This document shows positions 30,213 through 38,714 of a stretch of 51,123 bases of DNA, one piece after another. The notes beneath the pieces are model-generated. The model was given only the letters and a program-made list of their open reading frames with translations. It was not told where the DNA came from and did no database searches. The DNA lies in the NCBI RefSeq assembly GCF_002159175.1, contig NZ_NFGZ01000021.1, positions 1-51,123 on the forward strand, in the 5' to 3' direction. The stretch is from Flavonifractor sp. An92. Lineage in GTDB: Bacteria > Bacillota > Clostridia > Oscillospirales > Oscillospiraceae. Numbering within the stretch: the first letter of the stretch is position 1; the number at the start of each line of letters is the position of its first letter. The position numbers and the translations under genes were made by a program.

Positions 30213-31262
30213 ATGCGCAGAGCGAATGGTACCGGCAGCGTGGTGAAGCTGTCAGGAAACCGGCGGAGGCCCTATGTGGTCCGCGTTTCCTACCGGGACA
30301 AGTACGGCGCGCTCAAGCAGCAGGCCATCAGTTACCACGCCAAGGCAGCGGAGGCCCAGGCCGCTCTGGATGCCTACAACCGGGATGCCGCCATTGGAGC
30401 AGCTCCGGCTCCCGACCGGCTCGCCATGACGGTAGGCGAGGTCTACGAGGCCTGGTCGGGGCGAGAGTACCCGCGCCTGGGTCCGGCCTCTGTCTCCAGC
30501 CACAGAGCAGCCTGGAGCCGTGTGGGGCGCTATGCGGAGCAAAAGATGCGGTCCGTTACCCTGGACATGTGGCAGGCGATCCTGGACGAGGACGAGGCGC
30601 GCGGCTGCTCCCAATCTCTGGTCAACAATGACGCGATGCTCATCAAGTCATTGTGCAAGTATGCCATGATGCGGGATATCATCGGCAAGGACTATTCCAA
30701 GTATCTGGACGTCCCATCCATGGACCCCAAGCGCAAAAAAGGGGCTCTCACAGAGGCGCAGATGGAGCAGCTCACCACGATGGCCGCCCAGAACATCCCA
30801 TGGGCTGACACGGTGCTCATCCTGTGTTACACGGGCTTCCGGATCAGCGAGTTCCTGGAGCTGACGCCGGCGTCCTACCACGCCGACGGCGACTATCTCC
30901 AGGGCGGCAAAAAGACCGAGGCAGGCCGGGACCGGATCATCCCCGTCCACCCAAAGATCAAGCCCTATCTCATGTCCTGGCTGGAGCAGAATAGCGAAAC
31001 AATCATAACCCGAGATGATGAACCGGTGAGCGATGGGTGGTATCGGAGCATGGCCTTCCAGCCTATTGTGCAAGCGCTGGGTGCGCCGGAGGCCACACCG
31101 CACTGGTGCCGCCATACCTTCGCCACGCGGCTCCACGCCGCTGGTGTCGATCCCATCACCATCAAGTGGCTCATGGGCCACTCCACCCGGAGCGATATCA
31201 CCATGCGGTACACCCATGATTCGCTCGCTGTCCTCCGCGCTGCAATTGACAAACTTGATTAG
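30213..31262 (+). CDS. int: Tyrosine recombinase / phage integrase
   Basis: 349 residues, ATG with GGAGG upstream. Residues 1-60: arm-binding beta domain (GTGSVVKLSGNRRRPYVVRV). Residues 70-160: SAM-like core-binding domain. The catalytic domain holds Arg in CYTGFRISEFLEL, Lys in LQGGKKTEAGRDR, HxxR in TPHWCRHTFATRLH, His in WLMGHSTRSD and the Tyr nucleophile in TMRYTHDSLAV. All residues are present, so it should be active. It integrates and excises the prophage; the attachment site is expected just downstream or upstream of it. It marks the right end of the prophage. Confidence 0.95.
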   Translation: MRRANGTGSVVKLSGNRRRPYVVRVSYRDKYGALKQQAISYHAKAAEAQAALDAYNRDAAIGAAPAPDRLAMTVGEVYEAWSGREYPRLGPASVSSHRAAWSRVGRYAEQKMRSVTLDMWQAILDEDEARGCSQSLVNNDAMLIKSLCKYAMMRDIIGKDYSKYLDVPSMDPKRKKGALTEAQMEQLTTMAAQNIPWADTVLILCYTGFRISEFLELTPASYHADGDYLQGGKKTEAGRDRIIPVHPKIKPYLMSWLEQNSETIITRDDEPVSDGWYRSMAFQPIVQALGAPEATPHWCRHTFATRLHAAGVDPITIKWLMGHSTRSDITMRYTHDSLAVLRAAIDKLD

Positions 31263-31317
31263 CACAATAGACAATAATAGGCTATTTGTGCCATAAAAGT
31301 ACCAAGTTAGTAACAAG

Positions 31318-31358
31318 AAAACCTGCAATCATCTCTAGCGGAGTTGATTGCAGGTTTT
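31318..31358. terminator. Perfect 14-bp inverted repeat, bidirectional terminator at the prophage right edge
   Basis: AAAACCTGCAATCA (31318-31331) and TGATTGCAGGTTTT (31345-31358) pair perfectly around a 13-nt loop. The A/T flanks allow termination in both directions: for the integrase on plus and any transcript on minus. As the first structured element after the integrase it is also a candidate for lying at or beside the right attachment site; the segment 31263-31317 otherwise shows nothing. Confidence 0.75.
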
Positions 31359-31364
31359 AAAAAT

Positions 31365-31574
31365 TTAATGGAATCTTAATCCTTTCTTTGCCGTGCTTTT
31401 TTCCGCATCTGCTACCATGTCATGCAGAACCGCTCCGGCCCGTTCTTCGCCAAAAAAGCCTTGACCTTCCGCCCGGTGAAAGGTGTATGCTTCCAGCAGT
31501 GATTGTAAAAAATCTTTAAACCTTCCGTCCGGACGATTGACAGCGGCGGCCCGCTCTTCTAAGATATATGACAA
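31365..31574 (-). pseudogene. Possible host gene remnant at the prophage junction
   Basis: A minus-strand frame encodes about 69 residues, including GRFKDFLQSLLEAYTFHRAE then GQGFFGEERAGAVLHDMVAD and a terminal STAKKGLRFH, which look like natural protein. However, the only start available is a TTG at 31574 without a ribosome site, inside the tetR promoter/operator. It may be the 3' end of a gene whose 5' part has been lost. I do not recognise the family. It might also be a chance frame. Confidence 0.35.
31537..31565 (+). promoter_or_regulatory. Promoter of the tetR-efflux operon
   Basis: TTGACA at 31537-31542, 17-bp spacer, TAAGAT at 31560-31565. The -35 is perfect and the -10 matches at 4 of 6. 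The start point would fall inside the palindrome at 31566-31584. Confidence 0.75.
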
Positions 31575-31584
31575 CCTGTCATAT
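31566..31584. promoter_or_regulatory. TetR operator palindrome
   Basis: ATATGACA-ACC-TGTCATAT has perfect 8-bp arms with a 3-bp centre. It covers the predicted transcription start and ends 17 bp before the tetR start codon, the classic place for TetR autorepression. Confidence 0.8.
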
Positions 31585-31601
31585 CGAGAGGAGGAGCGGC
31601 C

Positions 31602-32243
31602 ATGCCCACCCCCACCTTTCTGCGCCTGCCGGAGGAGAAGCGGGAGACCCTGCTTCAGGCCGCCTGGCACGAGTTTGTCCGCGTCCCCTATGCCGACGCC
31701 TCCATCAACCGCATCATCCGGGAGGCCGGCATCCCCCGGGGCAGCTTCTACATGTACTTCCGCGACAAGGAGGAGCTCTTCCGCTATCTGATGGAGCTGC
31801 GCCTGGAGGGGCTGATCCAGCTGCTCACCGACCTTCTGGACCGGCTGGACGGCGACCTCTTCGCGGCTCTGCCGGCCATTCTGGATGTGCTCACCGACGG
31901 AGAGCGCCGCCCGCAGGTGCGCGAGCTCTCCGCCGTGCTGCGGCAGAATCCGGGGATGCACCAGGCCGTCCTTCTCCAGGCGCTGGAGCCCCAGCGCCTG
32001 CTGGAGCAGCTGGCGGAGCATGTGGACCGCAGCCGCCTGGATCTGCGGGAGGAGGGGGACCTGGGGGAGATGCTCCAGATGCTCCTGGGCATCACCCTTC
32101 CGGCGCTGTGCGCCGCGACGGGGGAGGGCGATGTCGCCGCGGTGCGGCGACGCTACCGGCGCTGGCTGGAGCTTTTGCAGCGGGGCATGGCAGCCCCTGG
32201 TTCACCCGCCCGGCGGGAAATCGACAGTAACAGTAAGGAGTAG
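31602..32243 (+). CDS. TetR-family transcriptional regulator
   Basis: 213 residues. N-terminal HTH: RETLLQAAWHEFVRVPYADA, SINRIIREAGIPRGSFYMYF then RDKEELFRYL, the TetR_N signature (SFYxYFxDKEEL). The C-terminal ligand-binding helices are variable. GAGGAG precedes the ATG. It is the first gene of an operon with a MacA-like adaptor and a MacB-like ABC exporter and very likely represses it through the palindrome at 31566-31584. The inducer is unknown. Confidence 0.9.
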   Translation: MPTPTFLRLPEEKRETLLQAAWHEFVRVPYADASINRIIREAGIPRGSFYMYFRDKEELFRYLMELRLEGLIQLLTDLLDRLDGDLFAALPAILDVLTDGERRPQVRELSAVLRQNPGMHQAVLLQALEPQRLLEQLAEHVDRSRLDLREEGDLGEMLQMLLGITLPALCAATGEGDVAAVRRRYRRWLELLQRGMAAPGSPARREIDSNSKE

Positions 32244-32247
32244 CTCT

Positions 32248-33966
32248 ATGGAAACGATGCAAGTCAAACAGGACACCGAGCAGACCGAGCTGGAGACGGC
32301 GGCCCCCGCCTTCCAGCCCCCCAAGAAGAAGCCCAAGTGGCTCAAATGGGTCAAGCGTCTCATCGCCCTGGCGGTCGTGGCGGCGCTGGTGATCTTCCTT
32401 CTGCGCAGCTGCGGCGGCGGAGGCGGGATGGTCTCCGCCAATACCTACCGCCTGGAGCCCGCCTCCATGCAGGACCTCACCGTCTCGGTGACCGGTACCG
32501 GCACCATCGAGCCCATCCACTCCTATAAGGTGACCACCCTGGTGAAGGGCGAGATCCTGGAGGCCCCCTTTGAGGAGGGCGACACGGTACATAAGGGAGA
32601 CGTCCTCTTCCGCATCGACGCCAAGGACGTGGAAAACTCCATCCAGCAGGCCCAGATCGCCGTGGACAACGCCCAGCTCTCCCTGGAGAGCGCCCGGCTC
32701 AGCTACCAGGACCTGCTGAAGAACCAGAAGGACCAGAAGGAGAACCTCCAGGTCAAGGCCACCGACAGCGGCGTCATCACCAAGCTCCACGTGGAGGCCG
32801 GTGACACCCTCACCGCCGGCGCGCCCATCGCCGACCTTCTGGACCGGGACCACATGAAGCTGACCGTCTCCTTCCACAGCGTGGACGCCGCCACTTTCTA
32901 TGTGGGCCAGAGCGCCACCATCCGGGTGGACGGCACCGGCGAGAGCCTCACCGGCACCATCGACTCCATCGCCGCCACCGACAGCGTGGGCCCCGGCGGC
33001 ACCCTGGTGCGGGAGGTCACCCTGATGGTGAACAATCCCGGCGCCCTCTCCGACACCTCCACCGGCACCGCCTCGGTGGGCGGCAAGGACTGCGCCTCCG
33101 GCGGCACCTTCGCCTACGCCGCCAGCGCCCAGATCCTGGCCCAGACCAGCGGCAAACTGGAGACCCTCACCGTGAAAGAGGGCTCCCACGTCACCAAAAA
33201 TCAGGTCATCGGCTCCTTTGAGGAGACCGACCTGGCCACCCAGATCGAAAACGCCCGCATCGCCGTGGAGAACGCAGAGAACGCGGTGGAGAACGCCCAG
33301 CTCACCCTGAAAAACGCCCAGGACAGCCTGGAGAACTATACCATTACCTCCACCATCGATGGCACCGTCATTGAGAAGAACCTGGACGTGGGCGACAACA
33401 TCGACGGCACCTCCACCATGTCCACCGGCACCACCGGTACCACCTATCCCGCCGTCATCTATGACCTGAGCGGCCTCACCTTCGACATCAACATCCACGA
33501 GCTGGACATCAACCAGATCCAGGTGGGCCAGAAGGTGGAGATCACCTCCCAGGCCGTGGACGGCAAGACCTTCACCGGCCACGTGGACAAGGTGAACATC
33601 AACGGCGTCACCACCTCCGGCACCACCAACTACCCGGTGACCATCCGCCTGGATGAGACCGGCGAGCTGCTCCCCGGCATGAACGTGTCGGCCCGCATCA
33701 TCGTGGAGGAGCAGGGCCAGGCCCTGTGCGTCCCCATCGAGGCGGTGGACCGTGCGAACGGCGGCACCGTCCTCCTCCCCGGCCCCGACGCGGTGTACGA
33801 TAAGGAGGGCAATCTGGTCAGCCCCGGCACCATCGAGTCCCGCACCGTCACCCTGGGCCGCAACAACGACAGCTACATCGAGATCCTGGACGGTCTGAGC
33901 GAGGGCGAGCAGGTCCTCATCCAGAACCCGGTGGGCAGCAGCATGATCGCAGTGATGGGGGGTTAA
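32248..33966 (+). CDS. HlyD/MacA-like efflux periplasmic adaptor homologue
   Basis: 572 residues from the ATG at 32248 (AAGGAG upstream, overlapping the tetR stop area). A polar Lys-rich cytosolic start (PPKKKPKWLKWVKRL) precedes one membrane helix (IALAVVAALVIFLL). Outside are two lipoyl/coiled-coil modules: residues 75-190 (VTGTGTIEPIHSYKVTTLVK ... SGVITKLHVEAGDTLTAGAP) and residues 300-400 (AQILAQTSGKLETLTVKEG ... ENAENAVENAQLTLKNAQDS ... IDGTVIEKNLDVGDNI), then beta-barrel and membrane-proximal domains (DEVTGELLPGMNVSARI style). It links the MacB-like permease to the exported substrate. The duplicated module is longer than in canonical MacA. Confidence 0.88.
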   Translation: METMQVKQDTEQTELETAAPAFQPPKKKPKWLKWVKRLIALAVVAALVIFLLRSCGGGGGMVSANTYRLEPASMQDLTVSVTGTGTIEPIHSYKVTTLVKGEILEAPFEEGDTVHKGDVLFRIDAKDVENSIQQAQIAVDNAQLSLESARLSYQDLLKNQKDQKENLQVKATDSGVITKLHVEAGDTLTAGAPIADLLDRDHMKLTVSFHSVDAATFYVGQSATIRVDGTGESLTGTIDSIAATDSVGPGGTLVREVTLMVNNPGALSDTSTGTASVGGKDCASGGTFAYAASAQILAQTSGKLETLTVKEGSHVTKNQVIGSFEETDLATQIENARIAVENAENAVENAQLTLKNAQDSLENYTITSTIDGTVIEKNLDVGDNIDGTSTMSTGTTGTTYPAVIYDLSGLTFDINIHELDINQIQVGQKVEITSQAVDGKTFTGHVDKVNINGVTTSGTTNYPVTIRLDETGELLPGMNVSARIIVEEQGQALCVPIEAVDRANGGTVLLPGPDAVYDKEGNLVSPGTIESRTVTLGRNNDSYIEILDGLSEGEQVLIQNPVGSSMIAVMGG

Positions 33967-33969
33967 ACC

Positions 33970-34734
33970 TTGAAGCACCTCATCGAGCTGAAGAACCTCT
34001 ATAAGATCTATCAGATGGGCTCGGAGACCGTCCACGCCCTGGACGGCATCAGCCTGACCATCGATCCGGGGGAGTTCGTGGCCATCGTGGGCCAGTCCGG
34101 CTCGGGCAAATCCACCGCCATGAACATCATCGGCTGTCTGGACGTGCCCACCAGCGGCACCTACCACCTGGGGGGCGTGGACGTGTCCACCATGGACGAC
34201 GACCAGCAGGCCGAGATCCGCAACAAAATGCTGGGCTTCATCTTCCAGCAGTACAATCTGATCCCCAAGCTGAATGTGCTGGAGAACGTGGAGCTGCCCC
34301 TCCTCTACGCGGGCCTCTCCTCCTCCGAGCGGCGGCAGCGGGCCCTGGCCGCCCTGGAGCGGGTGGGCCTGAGCGACAAGTGCAAAAATCTCCCCAGCCA
34401 GCTCTCCGGCGGCCAGCAGCAGCGGGTGTCCATCGCCCGGGCCCTGGCGGGGAAGCCCTCGGTGATCCTGGCCGACGAGCCCACCGGCGCCCTGGACTCC
34501 CGCACCGGGCGAGAGGTACTGGGCTTCCTCAAAAAGCTCAACCAGGAGGGCGACACGGTGGTGCTCATCACCCACGATAACTCCATCGCCGTCCAGGCCA
34601 AGCGCATCGTCCGCCTCCAGGACGGCAAGATCATCTACGACGGCGACGCCAGCGATCCCCGGGCGGTGGTGCAGCCCACCGTCTCCGGCGATCTGGAGCC
34701 CCTGGAGGGCTTCGGAGAGGAGGCGCGGGCATGA
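33970..34734 (+). CDS. MacB-like ABC exporter ATP-binding protein
   Basis: 254 residues, TTG start at 33970, 3 nt after the adaptor stop. Walker A is GQSGSGKST in GEFVAIVGQSGSGKSTAMNI, the Q-loop lies in GFIFQQYNLIPKLNVLENVE, the signature is LSGGQQQRVSIARAL, Walker B VILADEPTGALDS and the H-loop THD. The MacB/LolD/FtsE subfamily signature (NIIGCLDxPTSG, FQQYNLI) is unmistakable. It powers the permease encoded next (ATGA overlap). Its C-terminal tail of about 25 residues beyond the ATPase is variable. Confidence 0.95.
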   Translation: MKHLIELKNLYKIYQMGSETVHALDGISLTIDPGEFVAIVGQSGSGKSTAMNIIGCLDVPTSGTYHLGGVDVSTMDDDQQAEIRNKMLGFIFQQYNLIPKLNVLENVELPLLYAGLSSSERRQRALAALERVGLSDKCKNLPSQLSGGQQQRVSIARALAGKPSVILADEPTGALDSRTGREVLGFLKKLNQEGDTVVLITHDNSIAVQAKRIVRLQDGKIIYDGDASDPRAVVQPTVSGDLEPLEGFGEEARA

Positions 34735-35945
34735 ACATCTCCCAATCCTTCCGCCTGGCCCTGAAATCCCTGGCCACCAGCAAGATGCGGGCCATCCTGA
34801 CCATGCTGGGCATCATCATCGGCGTGGCCGCCGTCATCGTCATCACCAGCCTGGGCAACGGCATGCAGGTGATGATGAACGAGCAGTTCGAAAAGCTGGG
34901 AGCCAACCTGGTCCAGGTCCAGCTCTTCTATGTGGACGGCAGCTCCCGCTCCATTCAGCCCGACGACATGGAGGAGCTGGTGGAAAAGTACCCCCAGTAC
35001 ATCTCCGGCATGACCCCCTATGTGAGCGTCCAGGCCAAGGTGTACCACAACGCCAACGAGTTTGAGCGCACCCGCATCACCGGCGTGTCCGAGGCCTTCC
35101 TCAGTGACCGGGGCACCACCATGAACGGCGAGACCCTGGGCCAGGGCCGCTTCATCAAGTTCGTGGATGTGGACCGGTACCAGAATGTGTGCGTCATCGG
35201 CTCCTACCTGGCCCAGGATTTCCAGGGCGATCCGCTGGGGCAGACCCTCACCATGGGCGGCGTGCCCTACACCGTCATCGGAGTCCTGGCCCAGTCCGGC
35301 GACAGCTCGGAGGGCAGCGCCGACGACATCATCTATCTCCCCTACACCAGCGCCCTGCGGCTGAACAACACCGCCGACGCCAGCGTCTATGTGTTCACCA
35401 GCACCAGCAAGGAGACCGCCTCGGTGGCCAAGGGCATCATCGAAAACCGGCTCTATGAGACCTATCAGGAGGACACGGCCTACTATGTCATGACCTCCGC
35501 GGAGATGATGGACATCATGAACACCATGACCAACACCATGATGGTGGTGCTGGTGGCCATCGCCGCCATCTCCCTGCTGGTGGGCGGCATCGGCATCATG
35601 AACATCATGCTGGTCTCGGTCACCGAGCGCACCCGGGAGATCGGCATCCGCAAGTCCCTGGGCGCCAAGCGCCGGGCCATCCGCAGCCAGTTCATCATCG
35701 AGGCCGGTACCACCTCCGCCATCGGCGGGATCATCGGCATCCTGCTGGGCGTGGGTCTGGCCAGCGTGGCGGGCAGCCTCATCTCCGCCACCATGGGCAG
35801 CGGCGTCACCTTCACCGCCGTCCCCACCGCCTCGGCGGTGGCCACCGCCTTCGGCGTGTCGGTGGGCATCGGCGTTCTCTTCGGCTATCTCCCCGCCAAC
35901 AAGGCGGCCGCCCTCAACCCCATCGACGCGCTGCGCTACGAATGA
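34731..35945 (+). CDS. MacB-like ABC transporter permease
   Basis: 404 residues, ATGA overlap with the ATPase gene. Topology: one N-terminal helix (ILTMLGIIIGVAAVIVITSL), a large extracytoplasmic MacB_PCD domain (about residues 45-265), then three helices (MVVLVAIAAISLLVGGIGIM, TSAIGGIIGILLGVGLASVA, VATAFGVSVGIGVLFGYLPA) with the FtsX signature VTERTREIGIRKSLGAKRR and the final ALNPIDALRYE. It exports peptides, lipids or drugs in mechanotransmission fashion. The substrate is unknown; TetR control suggests detoxification. Confidence 0.95.
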   Translation: MNISQSFRLALKSLATSKMRAILTMLGIIIGVAAVIVITSLGNGMQVMMNEQFEKLGANLVQVQLFYVDGSSRSIQPDDMEELVEKYPQYISGMTPYVSVQAKVYHNANEFERTRITGVSEAFLSDRGTTMNGETLGQGRFIKFVDVDRYQNVCVIGSYLAQDFQGDPLGQTLTMGGVPYTVIGVLAQSGDSSEGSADDIIYLPYTSALRLNNTADASVYVFTSTSKETASVAKGIIENRLYETYQEDTAYYVMTSAEMMDIMNTMTNTMMVVLVAIAAISLLVGGIGIMNIMLVSVTERTREIGIRKSLGAKRRAIRSQFIIEAGTTSAIGGIIGILLGVGLASVAGSLISATMGSGVTFTAVPTASAVATAFGVSVGIGVLFGYLPANKAAALNPIDALRYE

Positions 35946-35979
35946 GGCCGGGCAACCCTGAACAGAAGGAGCAACGAAT

Positions 35980-37863
35980 ATGAAAAAACGTATCCTCTCC
36001 GCGTTTCTGGCCCTGGTGCTGACGGCGGGCCTGTGTACCTCGGCACTGGCCGCCGCCCCCGTCCAGGACGAGGCCGCCCAGGTCCTCGCCGCGCTGGACA
36101 TCATGTCAGGGGATGAGAACGGGGACCTCCACCTGGAGCGCACCATCACCCGGGCGGAGTTCACCCGCATGGTCATCTCCGCCTCCCCCTACCGGGACAG
36201 CGCCGGCTCTGCCGCCAGCGTGGCCCCCTATCCCGATGTGCCCCGCACCCACTGGGCCGCGGCCTACGTCCAGGCCGCCGTGTCCGCCGGGTATGTCTCC
36301 GGCTACCTGGACGGCACCTTCCGCCCCGATAACCCCATCACCCTGGCCGAGGGCGTCACCATGGTCCTGACCCTCCTGGGCTACGAGAAGAGCGACTTCA
36401 CCGGCGCCTGGCCCGCCGGGCAGATGGCCGCCTACCACAGCCTGGGTCTGGACGAGGGCATCACCACCGGGCAGGATTCCGCCATGACCCGGCAGGACGC
36501 CCTGTACCTCTTCTATAACCTCCTCACCGCCCGCACCAAGACGGGGAGCTTCTACCTCAACACCCTGGAGCCCACCCTGAACCTGGTGGATGCCAGCGGC
36601 ACCCTGGACCGGGTGGCCCTGGTGAATTCCGCCATGGACGGCCCCATGGTGGCTGAGAGCGGCTGGCAGAGCCGTCTGCCCTTTGACGTGAACACCGCCA
36701 CCGTCTACCGGGACGGCCGGGCCTCCACCCTTAGCGCCGTGCAGCTCCAGGACGTCGTCTACTGGTCGGAGCCCATGCGCACCCTGTGGGCCTACTCCAA
36801 GAAGGTCACCGGCACGCTGGAGAGCGTGAGCCCCAACGTCAGCGCCCCCACCTCCATCACCGTGGCCGGCCAGACCTACGCCCTGGAGACCCAGGACGCC
36901 ATCTACGCCTGCTCCGATCTGGGCACCTGCCGCACCGGCGATCTGGTGACGGTGCTGCTGGGCCGCAGCGGCGGCGCAGCGGCCGTGCTGGGTTCGGACA
37001 CCAGCACCGCCGACAGCAATCTGGTCTACGGCATGGTCACCCAGGTGGGCAACCACACCTACACCGATGAGAAGGGCAACTCCTACACCGAGAAGGCCGT
37101 CACCCTCATCACCACCACCGGCGCCACCGCCACCTATCCCGTCCAGTCCAACAGCAGCTTCCAGGAGGGCGATCTGGTGCGGGTGACCACCGAGGGCGGC
37201 AGCGTCCAGGTCAAGCGCCTGAGCAACACCTCCCTGGAGGGGACCGTCTCCGCCGACGGCAAGCGGCTGGGCAGCCATACCCTGGCCGACAACGTGGCTA
37301 TCCTGGACACCTATGACGACTCCGCCGCCATCCGAATTTACCCCAGCCGCCTGGCCGGCGTGAAGCTCAGCGGCAGCATGGTCCGCTACTACTCCACCAA
37401 CGAGCAGGGTGAGATCGACCAGCTCATCCTGAAAGAGGTCACCGGCGATATGCACACCTACGGCGTGCTCACCGATGTGAACGAGGTGAATGTGGGCATG
37501 ACCACCATGGGCTCCTATACGGTGGACGTCAACGGCACCGAGACCCCCATCGTGGTCAACAACACGGTCTACGGCGTGAAGATGGGCCCCTGCGTGGTCA
37601 AGGGCTCCCTCCAGGCCCCCGACCGCATCTCCAATCTGACCGAGGTGAAGCTGGACGGGGTCAGCGGCACCACCGCCCTCACCTCCAGCAGCCAGAAGTT
37701 CCCTATCTGGGAGCACGCGGCGGTCTATGAGGTGCGCAACGGCTCCTATTACCTCTCCAGCCTGGATCGGGTGACCGGCGGGGATTACACCCTCACCGGC
37801 TACTACGACAAGGCCCAGAACCAGGGCGGATGCATCCGCGTCCTCCTGGCCCGGGCCCAGTAA
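35980..37863 (+). CDS. SLH-domain surface protein
   Basis: 627 residues. Signal peptide RILSAFLALVLTAGLCTSALA with cleavage near ALAAA. SLH repeats occupy residues 28-190: LDIMSGDENGDLHLERTITR, AEFTRMVISA, PDVPRTHWAAAYVQAAVSAG, YVSGYLDGTFRPDNPITLAE, and GVTMVLTLLGYEK. The remaining 430 residues are beta-rich, Thr/Ser/Gly-rich extracellular repeats of unknown role. It should bind secondary cell wall polymers. It follows the MacB permease by only 34 nt with no terminator between, so it is probably in the TetR operon, and a strong terminator follows it. Confidence 0.88.
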   Translation: MKKRILSAFLALVLTAGLCTSALAAAPVQDEAAQVLAALDIMSGDENGDLHLERTITRAEFTRMVISASPYRDSAGSAASVAPYPDVPRTHWAAAYVQAAVSAGYVSGYLDGTFRPDNPITLAEGVTMVLTLLGYEKSDFTGAWPAGQMAAYHSLGLDEGITTGQDSAMTRQDALYLFYNLLTARTKTGSFYLNTLEPTLNLVDASGTLDRVALVNSAMDGPMVAESGWQSRLPFDVNTATVYRDGRASTLSAVQLQDVVYWSEPMRTLWAYSKKVTGTLESVSPNVSAPTSITVAGQTYALETQDAIYACSDLGTCRTGDLVTVLLGRSGGAAAVLGSDTSTADSNLVYGMVTQVGNHTYTDEKGNSYTEKAVTLITTTGATATYPVQSNSSFQEGDLVRVTTEGGSVQVKRLSNTSLEGTVSADGKRLGSHTLADNVAILDTYDDSAAIRIYPSRLAGVKLSGSMVRYYSTNEQGEIDQLILKEVTGDMHTYGVLTDVNEVNVGMTTMGSYTVDVNGTETPIVVNNTVYGVKMGPCVVKGSLQAPDRISNLTEVKLDGVSGTTALTSSSQKFPIWEHAAVYEVRNGSYYLSSLDRVTGGDYTLTGYYDKAQNQGGCIRVLLARAQ

Positions 37864-37871
37864 ACAACATG

Positions 37872-37912
37872 AAAACCGCCGGGCGGTCCGAATCGGACCG
37901 CCCGGCGGTTTT
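37872..37912. terminator. Strong bidirectional terminator, 19-bp stem
   Basis: AAAACCGCCGGGCGGTCCG and CGGACCGCCCGGCGGTTTT form a perfect 19-bp stem with a 3-nt loop. T/A ends allow use by the SLH gene on plus and coaX on minus, which converge here. Confidence 0.95.
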
Positions 37913-37918
37913 GTTTTC

Positions 37919-38692
37919 TCACCGGCGGTTGCGCCGGTACAGCTCCCGCAGTCCAACCAGCAGGAGATTCTCGTCATAGTGGATCTCGTGTTTGCAGAAC
38001 GGCAGGACCACGCCCATGAGGCCGCCGGTGGCGACCACCGTCACCGGCTCGCCCAGCTCTTCCTCCACCCGGTCCACCAGGCCGTCCAGCATGGCGGCGT
38101 TGCTGTAAATGGCGCCCGCCTTCATGCAGTCCACGGTGTTCTTGCCGATGAGGTGGGCGGGGGGCTCCTCCAGATTGATGAAGGGGAGCTGAGCCGCCCG
38201 GCTGGACAGCGCGTCCATGGACAGGCGCAGCCCCGGCACGATGACGCCGCCGATGTAGCTGCCCTCCCGATCCAGCACCGACATGGTGGTGGCGGTGCCC
38301 ATGTCAAAGATGACCATAGGAGGCTTGTAGAGGGACAGAGCCGCCGCGGCGTCCACCAGCAGGTCGGCGCCCACCTGGCCGGGAATGTCCATCTTGATCT
38401 GCATGCCGCCCAGATCCATCTGGTTGGTCACCACCAGAAAGGTCTTGCCGGTCAGGCGCTCCATGGCCTTGCCCAGCACATACCGCAGCTCGGGCACCAC
38501 GCTGGAGAGGATGCCGCCCTCCACGGCGGCCAGGTCCACCCCCTGCTCGGCCAGCAGGCCCCGCAGGAGGAGCACGAACTCGTCCACCGTCTTGTTCCGG
38601 TCGCTCTGCATCCGGAAGCTGAAGCGGAGCTCATCTCCCTCAAAGCCGCCCACCACGGTATTGGTATTCCCCACGTCCAGTGCTAAAATCAT
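37919..38692 (-). CDS. coaX: Type III pantothenate kinase
   Basis: 257 residues. ATP-phosphate loop ALDVGNTNTVVGGF at the N-terminus, then GADLLVDAAAALSLY, PMVIFDMGTATTMSVLD (catalytic D-x-GTATT), GSYIGGVIVPGLRLSMDALS and TGKNTVDCMKAGAI-type IGKNTVDCMKAG, and a final VVATGGLMGV. It phosphorylates pantothenate in the first step of CoA synthesis. AAGGAG stands 8 nt before the ATG. It follows an ECF S component by 22 nt, and coaBC lies divergently next door, so the cluster is devoted to CoA. Type III enzymes are not feedback-inhibited by CoA and need a monovalent cation. Confidence 0.95.
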   Translation of the reverse strand: MILALDVGNTNTVVGGFEGDELRFSFRMQSDRNKTVDEFVLLLRGLLAEQGVDLAAVEGGILSSVVPELRYVLGKAMERLTGKTFLVVTNQMDLGGMQIKMDIPGQVGADLLVDAAAALSLYKPPMVIFDMGTATTMSVLDREGSYIGGVIVPGLRLSMDALSSRAAQLPFINLEEPPAHLIGKNTVDCMKAGAIYSNAAMLDGLVDRVEEELGEPVTVVATGGLMGVVLPFCKHEIHYDENLLLVGLRELYRRNRR

Positions 38693-38714
38693 GGTTCAGT
38701 CTCCTTACTTATGC

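Noticed and set aside
31263-31360. tRNA gene as the integration target
   Set aside because: No cloverleaf or tRNA 3' end is visible next to the integrase; the only structure is a simple inverted repeat.
32092-34575. Minus-strand open frame of 827 codons opposite the adaptor and ATPase genes
   Set aside because: His/Gly/Val-rich antisense reading of two well-identified plus-strand genes.
36106-37977. Minus-strand open frame of 623 codons opposite the SLH gene
   Set aside because: It passes through the strong terminator and into coaX, and the composition is that of an antisense shadow.
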